Origin: Tilletia caries
Taxonomy: Eukaryota; Basidiomycota; Exobasidiomycetes; Tilletiales; Tilletiaceae
Assembly: GCA_032718865.1 (NCBI GenBank)
Contig: JALUTQ010000046.1
Location: 1,550,001 to 1,614,000, forward strand
Length of the DNA stretch: 64,000 nt
Direction: 5' to 3'
Positions 32,943 to 41,295 of this stretch are shown here, piece after piece (the first letter of the stretch is position 1; each line of letters starts with the position of its first letter). Made by a program: the position numbers and the translations under genes. The notes below the pieces were generated by a model. That model saw only the letters and a program-made list of their open reading frames with translations. It ran no database searches and was not told where the DNA came from.

Positions 32943-33578
32943 TCCCCCCCCCAAAAAAGCGGACCGACTCGGGTCCGTGGGCAGCCGTGACAACGCGTCG
33001 GCATTGACGTGGGCATGACCGGGGCGAACGACGAATCGAAGGTTGGGTAAGTGGGGCATGATCAACGCCCGGCAACGCGAGATGTTGGGCCCGTAACTGA
33101 CCCCACTCGTCGATGACAGCATGGCACCCATCGGCTGATGATCAGTGACCACAGTCACAAGCGCACCCTCGAGAAGGTAAGCCCACTTGGCGAAGGCCCA
33201 GGCGAGGCAGCGAAGTTCTAACTCGGCCGCGACCATCTTCTTCTCCGCAGGCGTCGTCAAACGCGACAGGAACGCGACGGGCTTCTCGGTGAGCACGACG
33301 GTCCGATCGCTCAAGGCCACGTGCCGCGCCTTTCGCATGGGCTCTCGCAGAGCCTCCTCAAGTTGAGAGCGGTCGGCGGTGGACAAGACGCCGAGATGTA
33401 AACCCCGGAACGAAGTCGGCAAGCGACGAGGACGAGGCGGCAACACCACATCCGGGTCAGGGCGCGCGTCACCCGTCAGCCCTGTCGTCATCGAGCAAGG
33501 GCGGCATCTCCTCCAACCTCGCGGTCCCCTCCTCGAAGCGCGCTGCGCCATCTGCAGCTGGGAAATCGGCCGAGGCAC
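32694..33578 (-). CDS. RNase H C-terminal part downstream of integrase
   Basis: An open frame shifted +1 relative to the integrase frame and overlapping its end (33469-33578). The meaningful part starts near 33480 with a linker, then LTEKPVAFLSRLTTPAEKK, the ELELRCLAWAFAKW segment (catalytic Glu), VVTDHQPM (Asp) and VNADALSRL (final Asp). It ends close to the polypurine tract; the last 80 or so codons run into the LTR and are probably not meaningful. The first RNase H strand with its catalytic Asp is absent here and is found instead after RT, upstream of integrase. Either the two parts assemble into one enzyme or a fold is built in trans. The frame change may be a programmed shift or a mutation: the copy at 24.35-25.06 kb has no shift at the same junction. 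Confidence 0.75.
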   Translation of the reverse strand: MPRPISQLQMAQRASRRGPRGWRRCRPCSMTTGLTGDARPDPDVVLPPRPRRLPTSFRGLHLGVLSTADRSQLEEALREPMRKARHVALSDRTVVLTEKPVAFLSRLTTPAEKKMVAAELELRCLAWAFAKWAYLLEGALVTVVTDHQPMGAMLSSTSGVSYGPNISRCRALIMPHLPNLRFVVRPGHAHVNADALSRLPTDPSRSAFLGGGCAGRSQPLISFEVTFSLLFPFVLLRLGSHLGSSLSLPQIHLDPFPFPFRSASHSLFPFLCCSHLYFLLASAINSLSLLLLLC

Positions 33579-36339
33579 GAGCGCCTGCGAACGGGTCAGG
33601 GGAGCGAGGGACGAGATCGACCTGTTCGATGCTCACAACGGGATCGATACCGATGTGGTCGGGCAACGCGAGGCGAACACGGTGAGGAGAGACGATCTCA
33701 ACGACATCGAACGGACCGTCCTTGCGGGCGTCGAGCTTGCTGGTGATCGCGCCCGGAACCGGCCGATCCTTCAACCGTAAGTGCACCTGATCCCCGACCT
33801 GCAACTGCACAGGAGGCGCTCGCGACTGATCGTAGCGACGCTTCTGATCCTCGCGCGCCAGCAGAATCCAACGACGCGCCTCCTCTAACCGTTCCTCAGC
33901 CGCGGCCAACCGCTCGTCAAATCCGCCGACACCCGCATGCTCATCCTCGCCGTCAAACACGGCGTGAACGATGTCGGGGTGGCTCACGAACACCAGATCA
34001 AAAGGGCGTTGACCGGTGGAGAGCGAGGGGGTGGAATTCATAGCCAACTCGACCGCTGGAGCGAGGCGCCGATCCCAGTGAGCATGGGACTCGAGGCTCA
34101 CGGACTGCAGCACGGTCTGGACCGTCTGCATGGCGCGTTCTACCGCGTTGGCCTGCTGATGGTATGGAGGACTCCGGGTGAGCGAGGCACCAAGCGAACG
34201 GGACAGAGCCGTCATCACGGAGCCAGTGAGTCGCGCTTCAGAATCCGACACAATCCGGCGAGGCATCCAGCCGTACCGCAGAACACGATTGCTGATGATC
34301 GCAGCCACGCCCTCCGCAGTGACCGTGTGCGCGCAGGGCTCGATCAGCACCATGCGGCTGAACACGTCGAGGATGACAAGAGCGGCGTTGTTCCCAGAAC
34401 GAGAGGACGGAAACCCATAGACGAGGTCCAACGAGATCGTCTCGAATGGCATCTGGGGGTCCTTGGCGATGTCCAATACGCCGGTCTTCCGGCCAACCTT
34501 GGTCTTCTGGCAAGGACGGCAGTACTTGACCCAAGAAAGCACTGCGACGGACAATCCTGGACGCCAGAAGGAGCGTGCGACCGCCAGGTAAGTCTTGTAG
34601 AAGCCAAAGTGTCCGTTGTTGTCATGGACTGATCTTAGCAACTCTGGGACTGCCCCCTCAGGAAGAGCAATACGGCCATCACTACGACGAACGAGGACGC
34701 CGTCGTTCAGCACCCAGTCACCGCCATTCACCTCCGGATCAACAGCACGTTCGGCGGCACGCAAGATGGGTGCGAAATGCCGATCGGCACGTAACCAAGA
34801 CGTCCACCGCTCGCGCGCAATGGGAGACGGAAGGCGAATCAAATCAAGCGCGAGGAGCTGCGCAGACTCCGCCGACTGGAGAGGAGGAGTCTCCGTCTCG
34901 AACGACTGGTGCAGGATCGCCCCAAAGCCGTCCTTACTAGCGTCAATATACAGCAAGTATGGGCGAGAGGGGTCGGGATGAGCCAAGGTCGGAGGGGAAG
35001 CGATCGCGGCCTTCAAGCGATCGAAGCTCAGCTGTTGGTCTTCGCCCCAATCAAGTGCGCAACGCTCTGCCGACACCGCCTTTCCCTCGACGTTCACCAG
35101 ACGATAACGACCATCCGCCTGCTCATAGCGCCAACCCTTCGTCAAGCGCGACAACGGCTCCGCGATCTGAGCGAACGAGCGCACAAACATGCGGTAATAG
35201 CCGAAGAGGCCTAGAGCATGATACAGCTCCTTCAGAATGCTCGGACGCGCCAGATCTCGCACCGCAACAGCTCGATCATGCCAAATAGCGACTCCCGCTC
35301 CAGACACCTTCCTCCCCAAGAGAACCAACGACCCGACGGCGAACGTGCATTTCCCGGCACTGAAGCGTAGTCCCTCGCGCTCGGCGCTCGACAGGATGGA
35401 GTCAAGAGCCCGAACGTGTTCGTCCATCGTGGTCGTGGCGACGACAATGTCGTCGATGTACACAACGGCGTCCTGCCAGCGAAGTGCGCCTAGCAGCCGG
35501 TCCATCAGTCGTTGGAAAACGGCCGGGGCATTCCTTAAACCAAACGGAACGGTCTTATATTGGAATAGACCCCGGTGGCAGGTAAACGCCGTCTTCCAAC
35601 GGTCGGAGGGGCGGACCGGAAGCTGGTGGTACCCGCGGATAGCATCGAGGGAGCTAAAGATGCGTTTTCCGCAGAGGGTCTGGAAGACCGAGTCCACCGT
35701 CGGGAGAGGGTACCGATCCGGGATGGTGCTGGCGTTCAACTGGCGGTAGTCGACGCAGAACCGCATCTTGCCGTACTGGCGAACCATGAGGACGGGGAAG
35801 GAAGCGGGACTGGAGGACGGCTCGACCACGTCCCACGCGAGCAAATGGTCGATAGCGGTATCGATGGCCTCCCTTTTCTCGGGGCTGACCCGTCGAGGAG
35901 CCTCCGGACGCAAGATGGTACCCTCCTTGAGGTCGATGGCCATCTCCGTGCCCCGGACGAGACCCGACCGGCCGTCGAGGGCGAAGGCGGGCTCGTGGCG
36001 ACGCAGCAGGGCGACGATCTCAGAAGGGGATAGGCCCTTGGCATCCACGCCCACGCGGAAACAATCGTCAATCAGGACGGTGGCGGAATCGTGCCGGGGA
36101 TCGGGGCTCGGACCGTCGTCGGGCTCGAATGCATCGAGCGGCCACGCCGGACAAGGGATCGACCTCACCGGGCGCCACGGGTGCGTGATGACTGCTTGCA
36201 GGCGTGGCAGCGGGCGAGAGCGCGAAGTGACGACCGGAGGCCCGGAGCGTGTCGCCGACATGAGTTGCTTGCGCGTCGGCCACGATCGTCCCCCGCCGCA
36301 AGTGACAATCGGCAACGCCGAGGTTCCCGAGGAGAACAT
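33469..36339 (-). CDS. pol: Reverse transcriptase, first RNase H strand, integrase
   Basis: 956 codons. A linker of about 110 residues is followed by RT with FCVDYRQLNASTIPDRYPLP, FSSLDAIRGYHQ, FGLRNAPAVFQRLM and the catalytic VVYIDDIVVA. RT ends in the connection region, with an insert around KGWRYEQADGRY. Then comes PYLLYIDASKDGFGAILHQ, the first RNase H strand and first catalytic Asp. Instead of the rest of RNase H there are about 65 residues and then the integrase: an HH-CC zinc domain (VHDNNGHFG ... CRPCQ), ISLDLVYGF (Asp), VSDSEARLTG (Asp), YHQQANAVERAMQ (Glu) and a GPY-like tail region to QVDLVPRSPDPFAG. No stop interrupts the frame, so these domains could be active. Confidence 0.88.
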   Translation of the reverse strand: MFSSGTSALPIVTCGGGRSWPTRKQLMSATRSGPPVVTSRSRPLPRLQAVITHPWRPVRSIPCPAWPLDAFEPDDGPSPDPRHDSATVLIDDCFRVGVDAKGLSPSEIVALLRRHEPAFALDGRSGLVRGTEMAIDLKEGTILRPEAPRRVSPEKREAIDTAIDHLLAWDVVEPSSSPASFPVLMVRQYGKMRFCVDYRQLNASTIPDRYPLPTVDSVFQTLCGKRIFSSLDAIRGYHQLPVRPSDRWKTAFTCHRGLFQYKTVPFGLRNAPAVFQRLMDRLLGALRWQDAVVYIDDIVVATTTMDEHVRALDSILSSAEREGLRFSAGKCTFAVGSLVLLGRKVSGAGVAIWHDRAVAVRDLARPSILKELYHALGLFGYYRMFVRSFAQIAEPLSRLTKGWRYEQADGRYRLVNVEGKAVSAERCALDWGEDQQLSFDRLKAAIASPPTLAHPDPSRPYLLYIDASKDGFGAILHQSFETETPPLQSAESAQLLALDLIRLPSPIARERWTSWLRADRHFAPILRAAERAVDPEVNGGDWVLNDGVLVRRSDGRIALPEGAVPELLRSVHDNNGHFGFYKTYLAVARSFWRPGLSVAVLSWVKYCRPCQKTKVGRKTGVLDIAKDPQMPFETISLDLVYGFPSSRSGNNAALVILDVFSRMVLIEPCAHTVTAEGVAAIISNRVLRYGWMPRRIVSDSEARLTGSVMTALSRSLGASLTRSPPYHQQANAVERAMQTVQTVLQSVSLESHAHWDRRLAPAVELAMNSTPSLSTGQRPFDLVFVSHPDIVHAVFDGEDEHAGVGGFDERLAAAEERLEEARRWILLAREDQKRRYDQSRAPPVQLQVGDQVHLRLKDRPVPGAITSKLDARKDGPFDVVEIVSPHRVRLALPDHIGIDPVVSIEQVDLVPRSPDPFAGARASADFPAADGAARFEEGTARLEEMPPLLDDDRADG

Positions 36340-37552
36340 GGTGACGAGCTCCCTCCCCTCTCGTGATCACGCCGGTGGGACCGGCAAGTTGCACGGTCTC
36401 GTCCGAGGAGGCGGAGAGACGAGGGTGGACACAGTAGTCCACGTCGGGGGCGAGACTACCGGTGTCGACGGGGACCCACACGTTGTGATTTGGAGGGACA
36501 ACGACGTCCGCGGCGGTGTGGAGCTCCACGTCCGTTGCGAACGGGCCTCCAACCTTCTCATTCACAGCGAACGTATAATGGCCGACATGGGCGCGGCCGC
36601 GGGCGGGGCAGATCGTCAGATCATGCCCATCAATGAAATCACGGCCGAGGAGCAAGCCTGGCCCGAAACTCGGCAAGACATGCAGGTCATGTGTGCACTC
36701 CAAGAAGACCTGTTTGTCGCGACTGTCACGGCCCTCAATGAAGAAGGTGACGGTGGCGAACCCCTTTGTTCGCATCTCTCCAATCCCCTTCACCAACATG
36801 CCGTCGCCTTGCGGGCGGCCCCCGAGACGCTCGAGGAGGGAGGCGTCGATTCCCGACAACGAGGCCCCGGTATCGAGCAAGGACGACAAGGGCATCGCTG
36901 TAGAGCTGTTGACCCGGAGCTGGACGGTCAGGGAAACGTGGTTGGTGTACCCCTTTCCGGTCCGTATCTCCGGCGTCGAGGGCAGCTGCACAACGTTGCC
37001 ATATCGAAACGTGGAATGCCGCAACGGCTTCTCCACGGGGTCCAACACGAACAACTTCTTCGTGTGAAAATGCGGCCGGTCGGCCAAGAACAGCGTTGGG
37101 CTCGCCTCTGCAGGCCCATCAGCCAAAGGGAGAGAGAAGCAGTCAGCTGTGCTTCTCAAAGCATCGTCGCGGGAAGAAGAATACTCCCCGAGTATCGGGA
37201 CCAGCAGGTCTCGGGTCAGAGGGTGGTCCATGTCCTCTGCCGTCTCCGCACTGGTCACGCAGTCATGGTACCCGACGGAGAGGCCCCCTGGTGGACCAGA
37301 AGGGGGCACAGCCCTCTCTCCGCCGCTCTTGCATCCACCCAGGAGATGGGGGCTGTGGTGAACTTTAGCGGGCATAAGCTCACCGGGACAGTCGCGGGCA
37401 CTGTCACCGCTGCCAGGCAGCAGAGGTATGCCGTCCTCTCTTTCAGCAACGACCTTCACCCCCGTCTCATCCGCGGTGGCGTTACGTCTCGGGGAGATCG
37501 GCTTAGAAGGATCGAGGTGAGTTAGTTTAACGTCGTCACGGACGAGGGTCAC
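36068..37552 (-). CDS. Protease region
   Basis: A 494-codon frame overlapping the start of the RT frame. It contains the retropepsin motif SLLDTGASLSGIDASLLERL with DTG as the active site, followed by LLLGRDFIDGHDL, the second protease strand (Leu-Gly-Arg-Asp). The N-terminal 180 residues are a Pro/Ser-rich linker. The tail after about 36340 is read in the wrong frame relative to RT, so the true protein must shift into the RT frame near 36300. Confidence 0.75.
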   Translation of the reverse strand: MTLVRDDVKLTHLDPSKPISPRRNATADETGVKVVAEREDGIPLLPGSGDSARDCPGELMPAKVHHSPHLLGGCKSGGERAVPPSGPPGGLSVGYHDCVTSAETAEDMDHPLTRDLLVPILGEYSSSRDDALRSTADCFSLPLADGPAEASPTLFLADRPHFHTKKLFVLDPVEKPLRHSTFRYGNVVQLPSTPEIRTGKGYTNHVSLTVQLRVNSSTAMPLSSLLDTGASLSGIDASLLERLGGRPQGDGMLVKGIGEMRTKGFATVTFFIEGRDSRDKQVFLECTHDLHVLPSFGPGLLLGRDFIDGHDLTICPARGRAHVGHYTFAVNEKVGGPFATDVELHTAADVVVPPNHNVWVPVDTGSLAPDVDYCVHPRLSASSDETVQLAGPTGVITRGEGARHHVLLGNLGVADCHLRRGTIVADAQATHVGDTLRASGRHFALSPAATPASSHHAPVAPGEVDPLSGVAARCIRARRRSEPRSPARFRHRPD

Positions 37553-37689
37553 TGACGTGTCCCTAACACTCTCTACAGCAGACTCCGGATCAGCAATGAA
37601 TGCCGCGCCAAAGTCGGGTGGTTGAGGTGGAGGACGATCGCCCGAAGGTGAGTCGTCCGTTGATAGTTTACTGTCATCCCGGACGCTTA

Positions 37690-39282
37690 AAAAGACTCCC
37701 CTTCCGCAGGTAGGTTCACCTCCGGGTAGTCGTCGTCGTCAACCTCCATGACACGCACCGCGGGATCCAGGTGAGTGTGTTCGAAGTTGAAATGGTCCTG
37801 ACCACAGCGAGTGCACGGATGGCGAAGTTCGATCAGGACGTTGTCGTGAGGGCGACGGTACTGACGAAGCTTTCCGTCCGCAGCAGGGATCACACGGCTT
37901 GGGTCGTATGTTGAAGCAAGCGGTGGACCATTCCGGGCTGGCGGCTGGTCAGATCGAACAGGAGTAGGAGCGGACGGCGCGGAGGTCGAAACGCTGCCGT
38001 GGGCGCCGTCGAGGCAGCCGGGGAACGACGAGGGGGAGTCGACGACATCGCGACAGGAGGCGTCACGGCGGGACGGAGGGCGAACTGCGGATGGATCTGT
38101 CGCCACGTATCCTCCCATGTGCCGAGTTCGGCGCGCAGGTCATCAAGCATCGGATCGATTCGGGGCAGACGCAGCATCGCACGGAAGGTCGGAGGGAGGG
38201 AGTCGACGATGTCTTCGACCAGGACTGAATCGGTCTGGTCCTGACCAGAAGCGACACGCAGAGCCCGAAGCTTGACGTGGTAGAAGGTGGCCACGGGCTC
38301 CGCAGTCGGCATCCAAACGCGAGCTCGGGCCAGACGACGTTGCTCGAAACGATTGGCGCGGAACTCCTTCCGCATCGCCTCCGCCATATCGGAGAACGTG
38401 ACGATCCGCTTGGCGTCAGCCGGAGACATGCCCGAGTGCCATTCCTCGGCGTCGCCGGAAAAGCGGATCGGCATCGACCGGAGCACAGCGAGCTCCCAGG
38501 CCTCATCGGGATCGGTGCGAAGGATCCCGCCGATGCGGCCTAGGTACTTCTCGAGCTCCAGCGGGTTGCCGTCGTATGTCGGTAGGTACTCCGGCTTGCA
38601 AGGGCGGAAGCGGGAGGACGACGAGGAGTTGGACGCGACGGAGATGGACGGGACGGAACGGTCGACCGTGGTCTCGACGTCGGGTGAAGGGAGAAGGGGT
38701 TGAGAGTCCTCCAGATCCGCCTCGGTGAGTCCGTGAATGACCTTGTCGACCGACGATCCGAGCTGACCAAGCACCTCACGGAACACTTTCTTGGTGGGGG
38801 TTGGCAGGCGACGGAAGACTTGAATGCCACGGGGCGGCGTGGAGTTGGTGCCCCCGGTGCGAGGTGTGGGGGGACGAAGCCAGGACGCGGGTTTGAGGCG
38901 AATCCGGCAGCATTTACCTGGGTGGTGGCGGTCGTTGAGGTTGTGGGGATGGGTCGATGGGAGTTGCTGGAACTCCGGTAGGAGCTGGGGCAGATGACGA
39001 GGCCCCAGGGAACGACAGGGAGGAGAGGGAGGACTCCGTGATCGCCATGCGACGGTCGAGGCCGTCGAACTTGGACAACATCGACTCGACCAGACGATTG
39101 GTGTTCGCGAGCTGGCGGTCGAGGTTTGAGGAAGGGGGTGGGACACGCTCCTCGGGGAGGGTCGTCAAGTGGGAGGAATCGACCGTCTCGTCGGTCGAGA
39201 TCTCGGCCATCTGGGGCACGGCTGTCATCATAGGGTTGACGACGTCCGCAATGGAAGTCGCAGGAGGAGGATTCGTCGTCAT
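37690..39282 (-). pseudogene. gag: Gag, broken by two frame changes
   Basis: It starts with MTTNPPPATSIADVV at 39282. The frame changes near 38890 to a capsid frame with EYLPTYDGNPLELEKYLGRI, WHSGMSPADAKRI and a long helical region to about 37990. It changes again to a C-terminal frame with HPCTRCGQDHFNFEH (C-x2-C-x3-H-x4-H, a zinc-knuckle variant) and an acidic tail. The capsid resembles the fragment at 54-257. As written it cannot make one protein, unless the changes are programmed or are sequence errors. Confidence 0.7.
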
Positions 39283-39370
39283 GTTTGTTGACTTGCTGTG
39301 GGTGTGTATAAGTGTGTGTTTGTGGACGAGAACTGGGCTGTGGGTGGGTCAACGACTATAGGTCAACGCG

Positions 39371-39388
39371 ATCGAACTCTCATCACCA
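39371..39388 (-). other. Primer binding site
   Basis: On the minus strand TGGTGATGAGAGTTCGAT starts directly after the 5' LTR. TGG pairs with the CCA end of a tRNA; the specific tRNA was not determined. Confidence 0.7.
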
Positions 39389-39678
39389 TGTGTTGGCGGA
39401 CACAGGAGTCCTGGGGCACAAGAGCCTACCTAGCACAAGAGCAATAGAAGTGAGAGCGAGTTGATTGCAGAAGCCAGGAGGAAGTACAAGTGAGAGCAGC
39501 AAAGAAAAGGGAAGAGAGAGTGAGAGGCGGAACGGAATGGGAACGGGAAAGGGTCGAGATGGATCTGAGGAAGTGAGAGTGAGGAACCGAGGTGGGAACC
39601 GGGGCGCAATAGAACAAAGGGAAATAGAAGAGAAAAGGTAACCTCGAAAGAGATCAGAGGCTGGCTCCGCCCAGCACA
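39389..39678 (-). repeat. 5' LTR (minus-strand element)
   Basis: 290 bp, matching 32653-32942 with a handful of differences, and followed by the TCTCC duplication. Confidence 0.92.
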
Positions 39679-39683
39679 TCTCC

Positions 39684-40193
39684 TCCCCGGACACGGTGAC
39701 CCTCACCCTGCCACCGACGTCCCCCCCACCCGGCCCCAGCGCGAATCTGTCCGCGGTCCAAGCCGACTCGCTCCGGAAGGACATCGACACCCAGAGCGCG
39801 CGCCAGGCCGCGCTTGGTGCCGAAGCTAGCGCGCTGGAGGGCTCCATCGCAACGGACGCGTCCTCCCTCTCCGAGCTCGAGGCCCGGTTGAAAACAGCAA
39901 GAGCCTCTTCAGACGCCAAACAAGCCCGAGTTGCCTCCCTCCGCGAACGCGCCTCGGCCCAATCCGACGAACTCGCCTCCCTCCGCGCCGAGCTCATCTC
40001 CGTCGAGTCGGCTCTGTCGGCCCTGAAGATGGAGTGGGACGAGGTAGAGCAATCCTTGTGAAGGAGCGCGAGGATGTGCGTGCGTTGAGGAAGCGGATGG
40101 AGGAGTTGAGGGTTGAGACTGAGGGTTTGAGGGGGGAAGTGGAGGGGTTGAGGAAGGAGGTGAGGAGGGAGAAAGGGCTGGGGGTGCGTTGTT
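39684..40193 (+). pseudogene. EDE1/Eps15-like coiled-coil fragment, part 2
   Basis: The frame SSPDTVTLTLPPTSPPPGPS leads into a heptad-rich coiled coil (ADSLRKDIDTQSARQAALG ... LASLRAELISVESALSALK) ending at 40061. After a one-base change it continues VKEREDVRALRKRMEELRVE to about 40190. The pattern of alternating Ala/Leu heptads with LRER and LRAELI resembles the central coiled coil of fungal EDE1, an endocytic coat scaffold. No UBA domain or EH repeats remain. Together with part 1 it shows that the LTR element landed inside an already isolated fragment. Confidence 0.5.
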
Positions 40194-40194
40194 G

Positions 40195-40500
40195 AGCGAG
40201 TCGAAGACACGGAAAATGTCGAGACCGCACTCGACAGCCTTCGTGCTGAATTCGTGGATGGCTTTGTCGGGGTAGCTGGTGTTGTTGATCATTTCTATCG
40301 TGCGAAGACGCGTCGGGAAGAAAGACTGGTGCCTGGTGGGCATCACGCCAGGTGGTGTCCATGATCAGCGTACCGTTGTAAGCGCGCACAGCCTTGGCGA
40401 ACGCTTCAGGTCCCTCGTTCACAATGCGCCAGCCCTCGGTGCATGGCTCGGTGGCATCGTCACCCTCCTCCCCCTCCTTTTCCGTACTGTAGATCTCCAT
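40195..40500 (-). pseudogene. Pyruvate carboxylase fragment with internal deletion
   Basis: Minus strand: EGWRIVNEGPEAFAKAVRAY is followed by NGTLIMDTTWRDAHQ, the start of the carboxyltransferase domain of pyruvate carboxylase, a biotin enzyme making oxaloacetate. A one-base change follows, then TRLRTIEMINNTSYPDKAIH and VECGLDIFRVFDSLNN. In the intact enzyme about 65 residues (including the WGGATFD block) lie between the last two segments and are missing here. The fragment ends against the EDE1-like coiled coil of opposite strand. It is clearly a non-functional fragment. Confidence 0.8.
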
Positions 40501-41295
40501 TTCGAGCAACGAAAGTGACACTGATGCGCATCAGCACAGGGTGAGAGTCGCCTGGTTTGTTGCGCATATTTGTCTCGCTCTCGCTCACTGCTATACTTGC
40601 ATTTCATGATCAAAGTCTATTCCCTCTCTCTCCAAGTCCTCTCTTTCACTCTCGAACAATGAGACAGGGAAGAAGGAAAAAGGGAAGCGAAAGGCCAGGG
40701 ACAGCGACGAAGGGAGCGAGGGGGGGAGCGAGGGGCAGACGCGGCGCGCCGCCCAGCCCAAAGCCCAACTCCACTTCCGCGAGTTCGACGCTGGGCCCGC
40801 TCCGAATCTGTCCCATTTGCTGCAGCAGCCAGGCTCCCGAAGTGTTCACTGAGGACGAGGAGAGAGAGGGCAATGCCGTCGATGATGTGAGAGCTGTTTG
40901 GCCACACGATTACACGACTGCCCATTTGACTAGACTGCTCACTATATGCTCTTCTCTCGGATTGAATGTGACGTCCGCGAGTGTCAGCAATGGGTCAGTT
41001 GTGTTCCTCCGTTCCAGAGCTAGTTGCGCTTGCTTCATGCGCTGATGATATCTCTTCCTCAAACCAACCAGTACCAAAACGCCTGCTTGGTTTTCAGGCC
41101 CCAAAATGGACGGAAGGATCCGCTTCAGCAGTAAGAAACTCGCTCCAGACCTGGCCGCCTGTGGACATGCGGGGCATGTACCAGACTGGGGCGGAAGGCT
41201 GTGCGTAAACCTTGTCCTTGATATCGTATGTACTCTCTGTTCTTTGACTCTGGCATCTGCACGTGAGAATCACAGTCTACATCCATTACTGAATG
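40501..41295. other. No recognised gene
   Basis: A plus-strand frame (40557-41045) encodes a basic low-complexity stretch then CPICCSSQAPEVFTEDEERE and a short helical tail. It might be another gene scrap but matches nothing I know. The rest is unassigned. Confidence 0.35.

Larger units (their letters stand above)
32653..39678 (-). mobile_element. Ty3/gypsy LTR retrotransposon with split RNase H (7.0 kb)
   Basis: Two 290-bp LTRs (32653-32942 and 39389-39678) with ends TGTG...CACA differ at only about three to five bases. TCTCC flanks both sides (32648-32652 and 39679-39683), a perfect 5-bp target duplication. Orientation is minus: a primer binding site starting TGG is adjacent to the right-hand LTR, and a G-rich polypurine tract to the left-hand one. 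Coding order: gag, protease, RT with the first RNase H strand, integrase, then the remaining RNase H. Several frameshifts are present despite similar LTRs. It is inserted in an EDE1-like fragment. Confidence 0.92.

Noticed and set aside
35768..37525. A 585-codon plus-strand frame opposite the gypsy protease and RT
   Set aside because: It is the antisense shadow of recognisable retroviral-type domains in GC-rich sequence and has no motifs.
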